Shown one piece after another: positions 1 through 9,289 of a DNA stretch of 64,000 nt. Origin of the DNA: Advenella kashmirensis WT001 (GTDB lineage: Bacteria; Pseudomonadota; Gammaproteobacteria; Burkholderiales; Burkholderiaceae_B); the NCBI RefSeq assembly GCF_000219915.2, contig NC_017964.1, positions 496,001 through 560,000 of the forward strand, written 5' to 3'. The first letter of the stretch is position 1, and each line of letters begins with the position of its first letter. Both the position numbers and the translations under genes were made by a program. The notes beneath the pieces were generated by a model. The model had not been told where the DNA came from. It saw nothing but the letters and a program-made list of their open reading frames with translations, and ran no database searches.

Positions 1-180
1 GGTGCCTGCCGCCTGATTGAACACCGATCCGAAGATAAGGACCATCACCTTGCACTATATTTATTGCCGGCCCAGGCTCCGGCAGCGCTGACCGATAAGC
101 AATGCTCACATAGCGCGGCCGAAAAGCCGAAGCAGCCCGAACTGATCGCAAAAGCTGAGCAATCACTCAATATTCTTTAA
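1..180 (+). CDS. 3' end of an unidentified gene, possibly MarR-type regulator
   Basis: An open frame enters from the left edge and ends at TAA 178-180, giving 59 residues. The first part, LIEHRSEDKDHHLALYLLP, faintly resembles the wing of MarR-family regulators (LIxRxxxxxDRRxxxLxLT), followed by a polar tail. The resemblance is weak and the gene is cut by the window edge, so it could also be a chance open frame. No terminator is obvious between it and the next gene. Confidence 0.3.
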   Translation, partial: GACRLIEHRSEDKDHHLALYLLPAQAPAALTDKQCSHSAAEKPKQPELIAKAEQSLNIL

Positions 181-260
181 TCCAGAAAATTCTGTTCCGG
201 CGGAACATCGGGACAGATGCGTAACCCTGTTCGATAACCCTGAATGCAAAGGAGACATGC

Positions 261-1277
261 ATGAATTTATTAAAACGAAAAATCAATCATCTGAACCAGT
301 ATTTTTGCAAGATCGCTGTATCCTCGGTCTGCGGCGCACTGTTGGCCGCCGCCCCGCTGCTGGCAGCCGCGCAGGAGGATACAAGCCGTTATCCGGACAG
401 GCCAATTCGCATTCTGCTGCCATTCGCTGCGGGAGGCTCGACCGACGGCCCGATGCGCGTGCTCGCAAAACATGTGTCCGAGTCGCTGAAGCAGCCGGTA
501 GTTATTGATTATCGTCCTGGCGCCGGAGGAACGCTGGCGGTACAGACAGTTCATTCTGCCAAGCCCGATGGTTATACGCTGGCGGTTGCTGTTGCCAGTG
601 TTTATCGCATGCCCTATACCATGAAGGTCAATTGGAACCCGGCAACTGATCTGACTTATATCATCGGTATTACCGGGTATGCCTTCGGCATTGTTGTGCC
701 GGCTTCGTCGCCTTTTACCTCCTTGGATGACTTGATTGCCCACGCCAAAGCGCATCCTGGCAAGTTGACCTATAGCACGCCAGGGGTGGCGACCACTAAT
801 CATCTGACCATGGAAAAAGTTTCCCGGCAGGTCGGGATCAAACTGAATCATATTCCTTACAAGGGTTCGGGCGAATCGCTGCAGGCATTACTGGCGGGGC
901 AGATCGATGCCGCAGCCGAAACCTCTGCCTTTGTGCCATTGATACAGGCTGGCAAATTGCGGTTGCTGGCTGTCTGGGGCGACAAACGCATGGCGCGTTT
1001 TCCGGACGTTCCAACGCTCAAGGAAAAGGGCATAGATATGGTGCAAACCTCGCCCTGGGGCCTGGTGGCACCAAAGGGAACCGACCCGGCTATCGTGCGC
1101 AAACTGCATGAGGCATTCAAGCTGGCCATGGAAACCGAGGAATTCAAAACGATACTGGCGCAGTTTGACATGACCCCGGAGTACAAAAGCTCAGAAGATT
1201 TTCAACAGTTTGCTGTCAGCAGCATGCAGAAAGAGAAAAAACTGATCGAAGAACTGGGCTTAAAGCTCACACAATAA
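261..1277 (+). CDS. Bug/TctC-family periplasmic solute-binding protein
   Basis: Periplasmic binding protein of the tripartite tricarboxylate transporter (Bug) family, which captures small carboxylates or amides. The 338-residue product has an N-terminal signal peptide (hydrophobic stretch about residues 18-37, likely cleavage after AAA before Q38), then the family motifs YPDRPIR (44-50), PFAAGGSTD (54-62), RPGAGG and PDGYTL. The start ATG lies 6 bases after AAGGAG. No TctA/TctB membrane genes are nearby, which is usual for the many orphan Bug genes of Alcaligenaceae. The ligand cannot be told from sequence. Family certain, substrate unknown. Confidence 0.93.
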   Translation: MNLLKRKINHLNQYFCKIAVSSVCGALLAAAPLLAAAQEDTSRYPDRPIRILLPFAAGGSTDGPMRVLAKHVSESLKQPVVIDYRPGAGGTLAVQTVHSAKPDGYTLAVAVASVYRMPYTMKVNWNPATDLTYIIGITGYAFGIVVPASSPFTSLDDLIAHAKAHPGKLTYSTPGVATTNHLTMEKVSRQVGIKLNHIPYKGSGESLQALLAGQIDAAAETSAFVPLIQAGKLRLLAVWGDKRMARFPDVPTLKEKGIDMVQTSPWGLVAPKGTDPAIVRKLHEAFKLAMETEEFKTILAQFDMTPEYKSSEDFQQFAVSSMQKEKKLIEELGLKLTQ

Positions 1278-1545
1278 AGGATTGATTGCAGTTTGTTTAC
1301 CGGCAGTGGGTGTCGAGCAGGTGGTGGCTTCGGTAGCAGCGACAGCGCTGCTGAAGCTTGGCGGGCCGCTTGCCTTGGTACCGGGTCATTTGTACGGATT
1401 ATGATACGGATTGGCCTGAATTTATCTTATATTGTCATTCAGGTCAATTGTCTGCTCGGGGTGTATCGCACATACTCCTGGATATTCAGCGAACAAACGG
1501 AATTGACACGATTCTGATGATCGAACGTCCGGAGAGATAAACAAC

Positions 1546-2634
1546 GTGAACGACTCAATTGCAGGCGTGCGCCAGGGCGCAGCGTCATATCCCCTATCCA
1601 TTCTTGATTTTGCCCTGGCAGGCAAAGGCCTGACGGCGCAGCAGGCGCTAACTGCCAGCATTGAACTGGCGCGTCTGGTAGACCGGCGTGGCTTTAGCCG
1701 CTACTGGGTTGCCGAACATCATTCCAGTCCTGGCGTGACCACCTCCTCGCCCGCCATGCTGCTCGCACGCCTGGTGGGCGAAACAAAACAGATCCGTCTT
1801 GGTGCTGGTGGCATGATGCTGCCCAATTTTCCGCCGCTGGTCGTTGCCGAGCAATTCGGCTTGCTCGCGTCCATGGCGCCGGGCCGTATTGACCTGGGTG
1901 TGGGGCGCGCACCCGGCACGGATATGAACACGGCGGCCGCCTTGCGGCGCGGTCAGATTGGCGCAGAGGATTTTCCGTCGCAGTTGATGGAATTACTGGC
2001 GTTTCTGGATGACGACTTTCCCGATTCGCATCCGTTTAAAACTGATGTATATGCCATACCTGGTCCAAGACAGTGCTCAGGAAAATGGTGTACCGGGTTC
2101 GTTTGTTCGTCCGCCGATCTGGCTGTTGGGCTCCTCGGACTACTCGGCACGCCTGGCGGCGCAACTGGGCTTTCCGTTTGCCTTCGCCGCTCACCTGGCG
2201 GACCAGAATGTGGTTATGGCAATTGAAATTTATCGCCGTCACTTTCAACCCTCGGCTGTGCTCTCGCAACCCTACGTGATTGCCAGCTTTGGTGTGATGG
2301 CTGCAGACGATGAGCATGAAGCACGCCGCCAGGCCTGGGCATACTCACACGCCATGATGCGCATGAGTACACGTCGCCCCTTCGTTGTTCCTACGGCCCA
2401 TGAAGCAGAGGTCTACGATTACTCCCCCGCGGAAAGCCGGATCATGGATATGTGGAATGCCAAAATCATGTGTGGTACCGGCAGGCAGGTCGTAGACCGG
2501 CTCAATGCCTGGCAACAACGACTGAATGCGAACGAGCTGATGATCCTTAATCTGGGTCACTCGCCCCAGGCGATCTACCGTTCGACCGAATTGATCGCCG
2601 ACGCTACGGGATGCCGGAGAACGTCAAACAATAA
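1546..2634 (+). CDS. LLM-class flavin-dependent oxidoreductase (two frameshifts)
   Basis: Luciferase-like monooxygenase family protein (YhbW/MsnO8 type) using reduced FMN; substrate unknown. GTG start 1546 follows GGAGAG. The N-terminal frame (SILDFALAGKG, RYWVAEHHSSPGV, RLGAGGMMLPNFPPLVVAEQF) is lost near 2067, where one extra A in CCAAGAC shifts the reading. The next frame continues with ENGVPGSF, RPPIWLLGSS and LPFAF-like sequence, as the family requires. A second shift near 2602, repaired by one added C, restores frame 1 and gives ADRYGMPENVKQ and stop TAA 2632-2634, just before a terminator. The restored protein is about 362 residues. Reading on in the second frame would run through the terminator, which argues against that reading. 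Both shifts are probably sequence errors. Confidence 0.85.
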
Positions 2635-2657
2635 ACGGCATGGCATCACAGGTCGCG

Positions 2658-2696
2658 AAAAGCCCCCCGGCGTTTTGATCTGCGCCGGGGGCTTTT
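2658..2696. terminator. Bidirectional rho-independent terminator
   Basis: AAAAGCCCCCCGGCG (2658-2672) pairs with CGCCGGGGGCTTTT (2683-2696), with one bulged C and a 10-base loop. It ends in TTTT on one strand and begins with AAAA, so it can act both ways between the convergent oxidoreductase and hydrolase genes. Confidence 0.85.
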
Positions 2697-2718
2697 GCGT
2701 TTTCGGGACTGCGGATGT

Positions 2719-3270
2719 TTACTGCGCTGTCAGATACGATTGCGTCGAGGTCACGGTGCCGTAGCCGAACTCGAAGGCGGCCATCATCGCGGCATGTACA
2801 TGGGCTGCCGGTACCGTCACACCATCGAAACTCAGATCCAAGGTGGCGCAGGCATCGTGCAATACGGTGACCGGGTAACCCATATCAACAGCGGCCCGTA
2901 CGCAGGCATCCACGCACATGTGGCTCATGGCGCCCACAATGATTATTTCTTCAACCCCATGGGTATCAAGTTGTTGTCGCAGATCCGTGTCGCGAAAAGC
3001 GTTGATATGGTTCTTCACGATAACGGGCTCGTCGCCTACCGGGGCTACGGCCGGCTGTATTTCGACGGCATGGGTGCCTGGCTTGAATATCGGCGCATCG
3101 CCGCTGGCCACTTCGTGGCGGATATGAAAGACCGGAATGCGTTTTGCCCGGGCATCGGCAATCACCCTGGCTGCGTTAGCGGTGGCCGCTTCAATGCCCG
3201 ATAATGGCAGGTTGCCCGAAGGCAGGTATTCATTTTGCAGATCGATGACGATCAGACCACGTTGTTTCAT
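2719..3270 (-). CDS. Isochorismatase-family cysteine hydrolase
   Basis: Cysteine hydrolase of the isochorismatase/nicotinamidase fold, hydrolysing an amide or similar bond in the cytoplasm. In the 183-residue product starting at 3270 the catalytic triad is visible: Asp10 (VIDLQNEY), Lys86 (VIVKNHINAF) and Cys119 (MSHMCVDACVRA). I chose the ATG at 3270 because AGGAG lies 8 bases upstream and the family begins immediately before the VIDLQ strand; an in-frame ATG at 3348 would add 26 residues unlike the family. It lies 135 bases downstream of a GlxA-type regulator on the same strand and is probably its target. Substrate unknown. Confidence 0.9.
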   Translation of the reverse strand: MKQRGLIVIDLQNEYLPSGNLPLSGIEAATANAARVIADARAKRIPVFHIRHEVASGDAPIFKPGTHAVEIQPAVAPVGDEPVIVKNHINAFRDTDLRQQLDTHGVEEIIIVGAMSHMCVDACVRAAVDMGYPVTVLHDACATLDLSFDGVTVPAAHVHAAMMAAFEFGYGTVTSTQSYLTAQ

Positions 3271-3405
3271 TGTCGACTCTCCTGATAGGGGACGGAAAGC
3301 CATATCTTCGCCCGGATCGGGCAAAATAAGAAGTGGCGTAAACGACAACTTTCATGTTGATATCGACAAATGATGTCATTGCGTTATACAGGCAACTGCC
3401 TGTGC

Positions 3406-4383
3406 TTATTTGCCTGCACCTTTTGCGCCGAAGCGGCGACGGTAGTCACCGGGCGAGAGCCCGACAATGCGTGTGAAAACCTTGCGAAACGCGCCTGGGT
3501 CGCTGTAACCGACCTCCCATGCCACGCGGTCGATAGAGGTATTGCTAAACTGCAGCAACTCGCGCGCCCGTCCCACCCGCAATCGTTGACAGTATTCGGT
3601 GGTCGTCATGCCGGTGGCTTTCTGGAAGCGACGCAGAAAGGTGCGCTCTTGCAGTCCTGCCTGCGCGGCCAGTGTCGACAGTGCCACATCACTGGCCTGA
3701 GTGGCCTGCAACCAATGTTGCACCTTGAGCACCGCCGCATCGCCATGTGTCAGGCGTGGCGAGAACACGCTGTAATAGCGTTGTTCGCGACCGGGTGGAT
3801 CCACCAGCAGTACGCGCGCGGTTTCGATCATGACCGTCGGGCCCAGAAGGCGATCTACCAGCCGCAACCCCAGGTCGGTCCACGCCATCAGGCCGCCGGC
3901 CGTAATGATGTCGCCGTCATCGATAATCAATTGGTCGGCATCGACAGACAGTTCCGGGAAACGTTGTTGCAGCAAATCTGCGTAGGACCAGTGCGTGGTT
4001 ATTCTTCGACCGCTTATCAGGCCGGTGCCGGCCAATACGAAGGCTCCGGCACATACCGAGCCCAATGCCACCCCCTTGGCGTGATGGTCTCGCAACCAGG
4101 CCGTCAGCGCTGCAGCTTCGTCCCCACCTACGGGCTCGTCCAGAGAGGGCGGCAAAATCAACGCGGACAATTTGCCGGCAGACTCATCCGGACAGGTGTC
4201 TAACACACAGGTTGGTGCTTCGCTTGCGCGGTCCTGACGCCAGTGCGTTACCCTTAAGACCGGAGCTCCTGCTTTTTGATGTGACATCGCAATCCGGTTG
4301 GTCACGCCGAACAGGTCGGTCAGTCCCAGTACGGCAGCCAGTTGTGCGCCAGGATAAATTACCAGTCCTATTTCAATCATCAT
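3406..4383 (-). CDS. GlxA-family AraC-type transcriptional regulator
   Basis: DNA-binding regulator of 325 residues with an N-terminal DJ-1/PfpI-like amidotransferase-fold domain (about 1-190; GSVCAGAFVLAGTGLISGR around the nucleophile-elbow cysteine) and a C-terminal AraC double helix-turn-helix (about 220-320; LQERTFLRRFQKATG and VGYSDPGAFRKVFTRIVG). This class senses small nitrogenous metabolites and often controls nearby hydrolases or demethylases. Two adjacent ATG codons exist; the first is used, preceded by AGGAAA. It is read toward the cysteine hydrolase, with which it may be co-transcribed. Confidence 0.92.
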   Translation of the reverse strand: MMIEIGLVIYPGAQLAAVLGLTDLFGVTNRIAMSHQKAGAPVLRVTHWRQDRASEAPTCVLDTCPDESAGKLSALILPPSLDEPVGGDEAAALTAWLRDHHAKGVALGSVCAGAFVLAGTGLISGRRITTHWSYADLLQQRFPELSVDADQLIIDDGDIITAGGLMAWTDLGLRLVDRLLGPTVMIETARVLLVDPPGREQRYYSVFSPRLTHGDAAVLKVQHWLQATQASDVALSTLAAQAGLQERTFLRRFQKATGMTTTEYCQRLRVGRARELLQFSNTSIDRVAWEVGYSDPGAFRKVFTRIVGLSPGDYRRRFGAKGAGK

Positions 4384-4685
4384 TGATTTCCTGTGCTTCG
4401 GAGTTTTCCAAATGTAATGTCAAGTCACTCACACTGGTACCCGTCGATCATATGACAGTGCCAACCATAGGTTACTCCCATGATTGTGACAGCCATGAAT
4501 TGCTTTAATCATAACCGCCGGCTGCGGATAGTTTTTGATGGGAATGTTGGCCCAGTAAAACAGGGCAGTGCCTCAGTGGCGTGGCTGTATGCGTCGTTCA
4601 AAGTGAGAATGGGTTTTCGGCGATTGGGCGCTGGCGTTTTATATCAAACACAACTGGCATTGTTTCTGTCTCTCTTGCCCTCCTG
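4384..4685. other. Intergenic stretch, no gene seen
   Basis: About 300 bases between the GlxA-type regulator and the LysR gene, both on the minus strand. I see no supported open frame, RNA or strong hairpin. It should carry the promoter of the GlxA-type gene, but no consensus hexamers stand out. Confidence 0.6.
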
Positions 4686-5606
4686 TCATTGTGTCGACGT
4701 ATACAGAATTTCTTTGATGAATTTTTCCACAGCACGTGAAGCGGCTGTTAATGGATGCTCTCTGGATGTGGCGATCCAGGTGGTTTGCTCCACGCTTGGG
4801 TTGCACAGGTAACGAGCGGTTAACTGGTTGTTGCTGATGGCTTTGGCGTAGGTGCCGGCAGGCGATAGCGTCACAAAGCCGGAGGCCAGCATGGCTTCCT
4901 GGATTAACGATGAGGTGCCCGCTTCCAGGGCAATGTTCAGAGAGATTCCATGGCTGGCCGCTGCACCAAGGATGCGGTCTGTAAGGCTATTGGGACGGGC
5001 CGGCATGGCGATGGGGACTCCCTGCAGAAGGTCAAAGGGAACTTCTTTCTGCCGAAACAAGAGGTGGTTGGGCGTGCCGATGACTGATACCTGGCCACGC
5101 ATGAGCGGGTCGGCGCAAACCGGCCGGGCATCGCCGTAACGATTGAACACGCCAATATCAACGCGTCCACTGCTTAACCATTCCTCGACCTGGCCGCTGT
5201 AGGCTTCCAGCATCCGCAGCCGGATGCCCGGATGCGTGGATTGCAGACGGCGTACCAGGCTGGATGCCAAGTGGCGCGACACTAATGGAATAACGCCAAC
5301 CGTAACATCTCCTGATAATTGAGCCTGCGTATCAGACACCAGTGCATCGAAGGCTTCCAGTTCGGCTATCAGCGATTGAACGCGCGGCATGATACGTTGC
5401 CCGAAATCGGTCAGGGCGACTCCTCGCCCGTGACGATAAAAGAGTTTTTGCCCCAAGCGGCTCTCCAGGCCGGCCACCCGTCTACTCAGTTGGGATTGCG
5501 AGACGCCCATCGAAATGGCGGCACGCAAAAAACTGCCATGGCTGGCTACCCGGATAGCGGCTTTCAAGCCTGCAACTGCGATGGAGGAGTCCGCTGTATC
5601 GGCCAT
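4686..5606 (-). CDS. LysR-family transcriptional regulator
   Basis: LysR-type regulator of 306 residues: winged helix-turn-helix at about 13-72 (SFLRAAISMGVSQSQLSRRV, LESRLGQKLFYRHGRG) and a C-terminal periplasmic-binding-like effector domain. It is transcribed away from the CoA-transferase/Bug/reductase operon that starts 138 bases to the right, the classic arrangement for a LysR regulator and its target. The shared gap holds inverted repeats that could be its operator. The inducer is likely the acid or CoA ester handled by that operon; this is inference. Confidence 0.93.
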   Translation of the reverse strand: MADTADSSIAVAGLKAAIRVASHGSFLRAAISMGVSQSQLSRRVAGLESRLGQKLFYRHGRGVALTDFGQRIMPRVQSLIAELEAFDALVSDTQAQLSGDVTVGVIPLVSRHLASSLVRRLQSTHPGIRLRMLEAYSGQVEEWLSSGRVDIGVFNRYGDARPVCADPLMRGQVSVIGTPNHLLFRQKEVPFDLLQGVPIAMPARPNSLTDRILGAAASHGISLNIALEAGTSSLIQEAMLASGFVTLSPAGTYAKAISNNQLTARYLCNPSVEQTTWIATSREHPLTAASRAVEKFIKEILYTSTQ

Positions 5607-5684
5607 GTCGGGCTGCTTTTCCTGTTTGTTCGGGGTTTGGGCAGAATTGCATAAATTACATATCTGATATCCTCAAGCTGCGCA

Positions 5685-5699
5685 TTCATCATATATGAA
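5685..5699. promoter_or_regulatory. Possible LysR operator between divergent genes
   Basis: TTCAT (5685-5689) and ATGAA (5695-5699) form an inverted repeat with a 5-base gap, overlapping the perfect 10-base palindrome TCATATATGA (5689-5698). It sits about 50 bases before the CoA-transferase start. LysR proteins bind T-N11-A dyads of this general kind. Assignment rests on position and symmetry only. Confidence 0.45.
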
Positions 5700-5744
5700 A
5701 GTCCCTAGAATCGTCTACAGATTACAACTTCCAAGGAACAGGAA

Positions 5745-6953
5745 TTGACTTCTGAAAACGCTCATGGCCCGCTGCAAGGCTTACGTATTCTGGATTTGTC
5801 GACGGTTATAGCAGGGCCTTACGCGTCGACGCTACTGGCAGACTTGGGGGCGGAAGTCCTTAAAGTGGAGCTGCCCGGCAAAGGTGACGGCCTGCGCGCC
5901 CTGGCGCCGCACAAAAATGGTGTCCCCCTTTGGTGGAAAGTAACCAATCGCAACAAGCGCGGTATCACGCTTGATTTGCGCAAGGCCGGTGCGAAAACCG
6001 TGCTGGAACGACTTTTGCCAGAATTTGACGTGGTTGTCGAAAACTTCCGTCCTGATACTTTGGACCGCTGGGGTATTACCAAGGAATGGATGCATGGCAT
6101 TAACCGGCGTCTCATCATCTTGCGTGTAACCGGCTTTGGGCAGACAGGTCCCTATCGTAATCGCCCCGGTTTCGCACGTGTTTTTGAATCAATGAGCGGT
6201 TTTACCCGCATGTGCGGGGAGGTGGGGGGCGGTCCCTTGCATCTGGGCTATCCCATCTCGGATGCGGTGGGTGGCCTGTTCGGTGCTATCGGTATCCTGG
6301 CCGAACTCAGCCGCTTGCGTGCCCAACCGGAGAGCAATGGCCAGGAAATTGATGTCTCCGTTACCGAAGCCATGCTACGGACGCTGGATTTTCTCGCCAT
6401 CGAGTATGACCAGTTGGGAGCAACACGGGTTGGTTCGGGTAATTTGAGTCAGTATGCAGCTCCCGGCAACATCTATCGCACTCAGGATGGGAAATGGGCG
6501 TCCATTGCGGCATCCACTCAAAGCATTTACGAAAGACTATGCCATGCCCTGGATCTGCCGGCTTTGCTGGAGGATCCCCGCTTCGTGGACAATCCCACGC
6601 GTGTAATGCATCGCGAGGCATTGGATGGCCTGCTTTCCGAACGTATCGCCAGTCTGACCCTTCAGCAGCTGCAGCAACGGCTGGATCGCGCGCATGTCGG
6701 GTTTTCGCCCATTTATGATGCATCGGATGTCATGGCAGACCCGCATTTTCAGGCGCGCGAAGCCATCGTGACTGTCGATGACGACGAATTGGGACCGGTA
6801 CGTATGCAATGCGTTGTGCCGCGCTTTTCAGAAACGCCTGGAAAAATTCACAGCACGGGGCCTGGTATCGGCCAGGATAACAAGGCCGTTTATACCTCTT
6901 TGGGCTTTAACGATCAGGAAATGGAAGAAATGCGCCACCAGGGCGTGATATAG
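5745..6953 (+). CDS. Class III (CaiB/BaiF-family) CoA-transferase
   Basis: CoA-transferase of the formyl-CoA transferase/CaiB family, moving CoA between an acyl-CoA and a free carboxylate. The 402-residue protein carries LRILDLSTVIAGPYAS near the N-terminus, ADLGAEVLKVE, the VVENFRPDTLDRWG segment, and the catalytic aspartate as Asp173 in YPISDAVGG. Start is TTG 5745 after AAGGAACAGG; no in-frame ATG is better placed. It is the first gene of an operon with a Bug binding protein and an AcuI-like reductase, suggesting uptake, CoA activation and reduction of an unsaturated acid. Exact substrate unknown. Confidence 0.92.
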   Translation: MTSENAHGPLQGLRILDLSTVIAGPYASTLLADLGAEVLKVELPGKGDGLRALAPHKNGVPLWWKVTNRNKRGITLDLRKAGAKTVLERLLPEFDVVVENFRPDTLDRWGITKEWMHGINRRLIILRVTGFGQTGPYRNRPGFARVFESMSGFTRMCGEVGGGPLHLGYPISDAVGGLFGAIGILAELSRLRAQPESNGQEIDVSVTEAMLRTLDFLAIEYDQLGATRVGSGNLSQYAAPGNIYRTQDGKWASIAASTQSIYERLCHALDLPALLEDPRFVDNPTRVMHREALDGLLSERIASLTLQQLQQRLDRAHVGFSPIYDASDVMADPHFQAREAIVTVDDDELGPVRMQCVVPRFSETPGKIHSTGPGIGQDNKAVYTSLGFNDQEMEEMRHQGVI

Positions 6954-7001
6954 ACGGCGGCACAATGACGTCAGATCTACAACAACCAAAGGAGACTATT
7001 G

Positions 7002-7955
7002 ATGAAAAGGCTGATGTTTTGCCTATTGATGGCGATGGCGGCTTCATTCGCCCAGGCGCAGGGAGATAAGGTAAATAAGATTATTGTTGGGTTTCCTCCA
7101 GGGCAAGCGACAGACCAGGTTGCGCGTCTGCTTGCGCAGGAGTTATCGCGCGAGTTGCAGGAAAACTTTATTGTAGAGAATCGGCCAGGGCAGGGTGGCA
7201 GCGTAGCCCTGGCAGCGCTCAAGCGTAGCGAGCCGGACGGTCGCACCATGGTGCTGGCAGCCCTGGCTTCTCTCGTCGTCAATCCGCATCTGTATAAAAA
7301 TGTAGGCTATGCGACACTGAGTGATTTCGAGCCCGTAGCGTTGGTGGCGGACCTTCCCATGCTGTTGGTTGTCAATCCAAAGTTGCCCGCGCAATCCTAT
7401 AAAGAACTGGTCAGTTATGTTAAAGACCACCCGGGTAAACTGAACTATGCGTCATCGGGTAACGGAACGCTGTCGCATCTGGGAATGGAAGAGCTCAAGC
7501 GGCATACTGGGATGAAAATCGCGCACATACCTTATTCCGGCAGCGCGCGCTCGATGGCAGACGTGGTTGGCGGCGGTGTTCAGGCAGCCATCGACACCGT
7601 AGCGGTCACCCAGACACAAATACGCGCCGGAAAACTACGACTTCTGGCAACCACTTATTCTGAAAGATTGCCGGCCTTTCCGGATATACCGACACTGGCT
7701 GAGTTGGGAGTAAAAGACTTCCGGCTCAGCGCCTGGCTTGGTCTGATGATGCCCAAGGGTGTGCCGCCTGATCGCGTTGCCAGGCTGAATAATGCGGCAA
7801 TGAAAGTAATCCAGTCAGAAGCGGTGCGCAGCAAGTACGCCGCGTTAGGCGCCGTGCCGCGCACGATGCCAACGCCGGAATTTCGCCGATTCATGGCGGC
7901 CGAATACGAACGCTGGGGCAATGGCGTGCAGCAGGCGGCTTTGACGGTTGATTAG
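7002..7955 (+). CDS. Bug/TctC-family periplasmic solute-binding protein
   Basis: Second Bug-family binding protein, 317 residues. A clear signal peptide (residues 1-19, cleavage after AQA) precedes the mature protein, which carries FPPGQATDQVAR, VENRPGQGGSVA and PDGRTMVLA, the family's ligand-pocket segments. ATG 7002 lies 7 bases after AAAGGAG; a TTG just before it is less likely. Placed between the CoA-transferase and the reductase, it probably captures the acid that those enzymes process. No TctAB permease is next to it. Confidence 0.93.
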   Translation: MKRLMFCLLMAMAASFAQAQGDKVNKIIVGFPPGQATDQVARLLAQELSRELQENFIVENRPGQGGSVALAALKRSEPDGRTMVLAALASLVVNPHLYKNVGYATLSDFEPVALVADLPMLLVVNPKLPAQSYKELVSYVKDHPGKLNYASSGNGTLSHLGMEELKRHTGMKIAHIPYSGSARSMADVVGGGVQAAIDTVAVTQTQIRAGKLRLLATTYSERLPAFPDIPTLAELGVKDFRLSAWLGLMMPKGVPPDRVARLNNAAMKVIQSEAVRSKYAALGAVPRTMPTPEFRRFMAAEYERWGNGVQQAALTVD

Positions 7956-8042
7956 CATTGCAGCATGACCACAAGACTAAAGCCGAGCGTGTGGCGACAG
8001 CGGACGGCACAACATTAAATCATTATATAAACAGGAGTGAAA

Positions 8043-9029
8043 ATGTTTAACGCATTGGTAATAGATAAGGACGACAAAGGGTATCGAACCGTCCAGTCCC
8101 GAGTGGATCCGGCACACTTACCCGAAGGCGACGTCCTGATTGACGTTGAGCATTCCACGTTAAATTACAAGGACGCCCTGGCCATTACCGGTAAGGGGCC
8201 GGTGGTACGCCAATTTCCCATGATTCCGGGCATAGATCTATCCGGCATCGTACGGGAAAGTCGGCATCCCGATTTCAAGGCAGGCGATGCCGTCATTATG
8301 AATGGATGGGGCGCGGGTGAAACTCATTGGGGCGGGATGGCGCAAAAGGCGAAGGTACAAGGCGACTGGCTGATCCGACGCCCGGCCGCAATTACCTCGG
8401 AGCAGGCAATGGCTATAGGCACAGCGGGCTACACCGCCATGCTTTGTGTTATGGCGCTGCAAAAGCATGGTCTTGAAGCTGGCGACGGTGATGTTCTGGT
8501 TACCGGTGCAGCGGGTGGTGTTGGCAGTGTGGCCGTTGCGTTGTTGAGCACACTGGGTTACCGTGTTGTGGCTTCTACCGGTAGGCCCGAAGAGGCGGAC
8601 TACCTTAAGCGCCTGGGCGCAGCGGACATTATTGACCGCAATACACTGAGTGTACCCGGTAAACCGCTGGCCAAGGAACGCTGGGCAGGCGCTGTCGATA
8701 GTGTGGGCAGCCATACGCTGGTCAATGTCTGCGCGGGAACCCGATACGGTGGCATCGTCGCCGCTTGTGGTCTGGCGCAAGGGATGGATTTTCCGGCCAC
8801 GGTAGCACCCTTCATTTTGCGTGGCATCACCCTGGCAGGCATTGACAGCGTGTATTGTCCTCGCAAGCATCGCCAGTCTGCATGGGATGCGATTGCTCGC
8901 GATCTGGACCCAGCCAAACTGGCGGTGATCGGCCAGAAAATCATATCGCTGGAGCAGACGCTTGCAGTGGCCAGTGAATTATTAGCTGGAAAAGTGCGCG
9001 GGCGGGTGGTAGTGGATGTGAATCGCTGA
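8043..9029 (+). CDS. AcuI/YhdH-type acrylyl-CoA reductase-like MDR oxidoreductase
   Basis: Zinc-independent medium-chain dehydrogenase/reductase of the YhdH/AcuI group, which reduces acryloyl-CoA to propionyl-CoA with NADPH. Key segments are LNYKDALAITGKGPVVR near residue 45, PGIDLSGIV, the nucleotide-binding GAAGGVGSVAV (about 155-165), VASTGRPEE and the C-terminal GRVVVDV. Length 328 is normal. ATG 8043 was chosen because the ACAGGAG site leaves 6 bases to it but none to the upstream GTG. It ends the LysR-linked operon and is followed by a strong terminator. Other enoyl-CoA or quinone substrates remain possible. Confidence 0.88.
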   Translation: MFNALVIDKDDKGYRTVQSRVDPAHLPEGDVLIDVEHSTLNYKDALAITGKGPVVRQFPMIPGIDLSGIVRESRHPDFKAGDAVIMNGWGAGETHWGGMAQKAKVQGDWLIRRPAAITSEQAMAIGTAGYTAMLCVMALQKHGLEAGDGDVLVTGAAGGVGSVAVALLSTLGYRVVASTGRPEEADYLKRLGAADIIDRNTLSVPGKPLAKERWAGAVDSVGSHTLVNVCAGTRYGGIVAACGLAQGMDFPATVAPFILRGITLAGIDSVYCPRKHRQSAWDAIARDLDPAKLAVIGQKIISLEQTLAVASELLAGKVRGRVVVDVNR

Positions 9030-9053
9030 ATCGCCTGGCGTGGCAAAGCTGAG

Positions 9054-9084
9054 GTCGACGTTTGAGAATCAAGCGTCGACTTTT
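9054..9084 (+). terminator. Rho-independent terminator of the CoA-transferase operon
   Basis: GTCGACGTTTGA (9054-9065) pairs with TCAAGCGTCGAC (9069-9080), a 12-base stem with one G-T pair and loop GAA, followed by TTTT. Confidence 0.9.
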
Positions 9085-9170
9085 AGCGGACAGTTTAATT
9101 TTAGTTGCGCCTTGGCCGTCTTTGTTGGTAACACATCCAAGCCGTTTGCCAAACCTCTCGCGCAAAAAAT

Positions 9171-9203
9171 AACCCACCGAAGTTGATATAACTTTGGTGG
9201 GTT
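9171..9203. terminator. Terminator downstream of glmS
   Basis: AACCCACCGAAGTT (9171-9184) pairs with AACTTTGGTGGGTT (9190-9203) around loop GATAT. A-rich sequence before it gives a U tract for minus-strand transcripts from glmS, and GTTTTG follows on the plus strand, so it can work in both directions. Confidence 0.85.
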
Positions 9204-9289
9204 TTGTCTGAAATTGAGCGGTAATTAGATAGAATAAAAATCGACAGACTTTATTCTTCCACATCAACATCTAACAACAGCTTGCCTTC

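Noticed and set aside
1293..1517. 74-codon open frame after the first Bug gene
   Set aside because: No ribosome site and no protein-like pattern; codon use unlike neighbours.
2635..2764. Longer C-terminus for the LLM oxidoreductase
   Set aside because: It would read through a strong terminator into the antisense of the hydrolase gene; frame repair at 2602 gives a family-like end at 2634.
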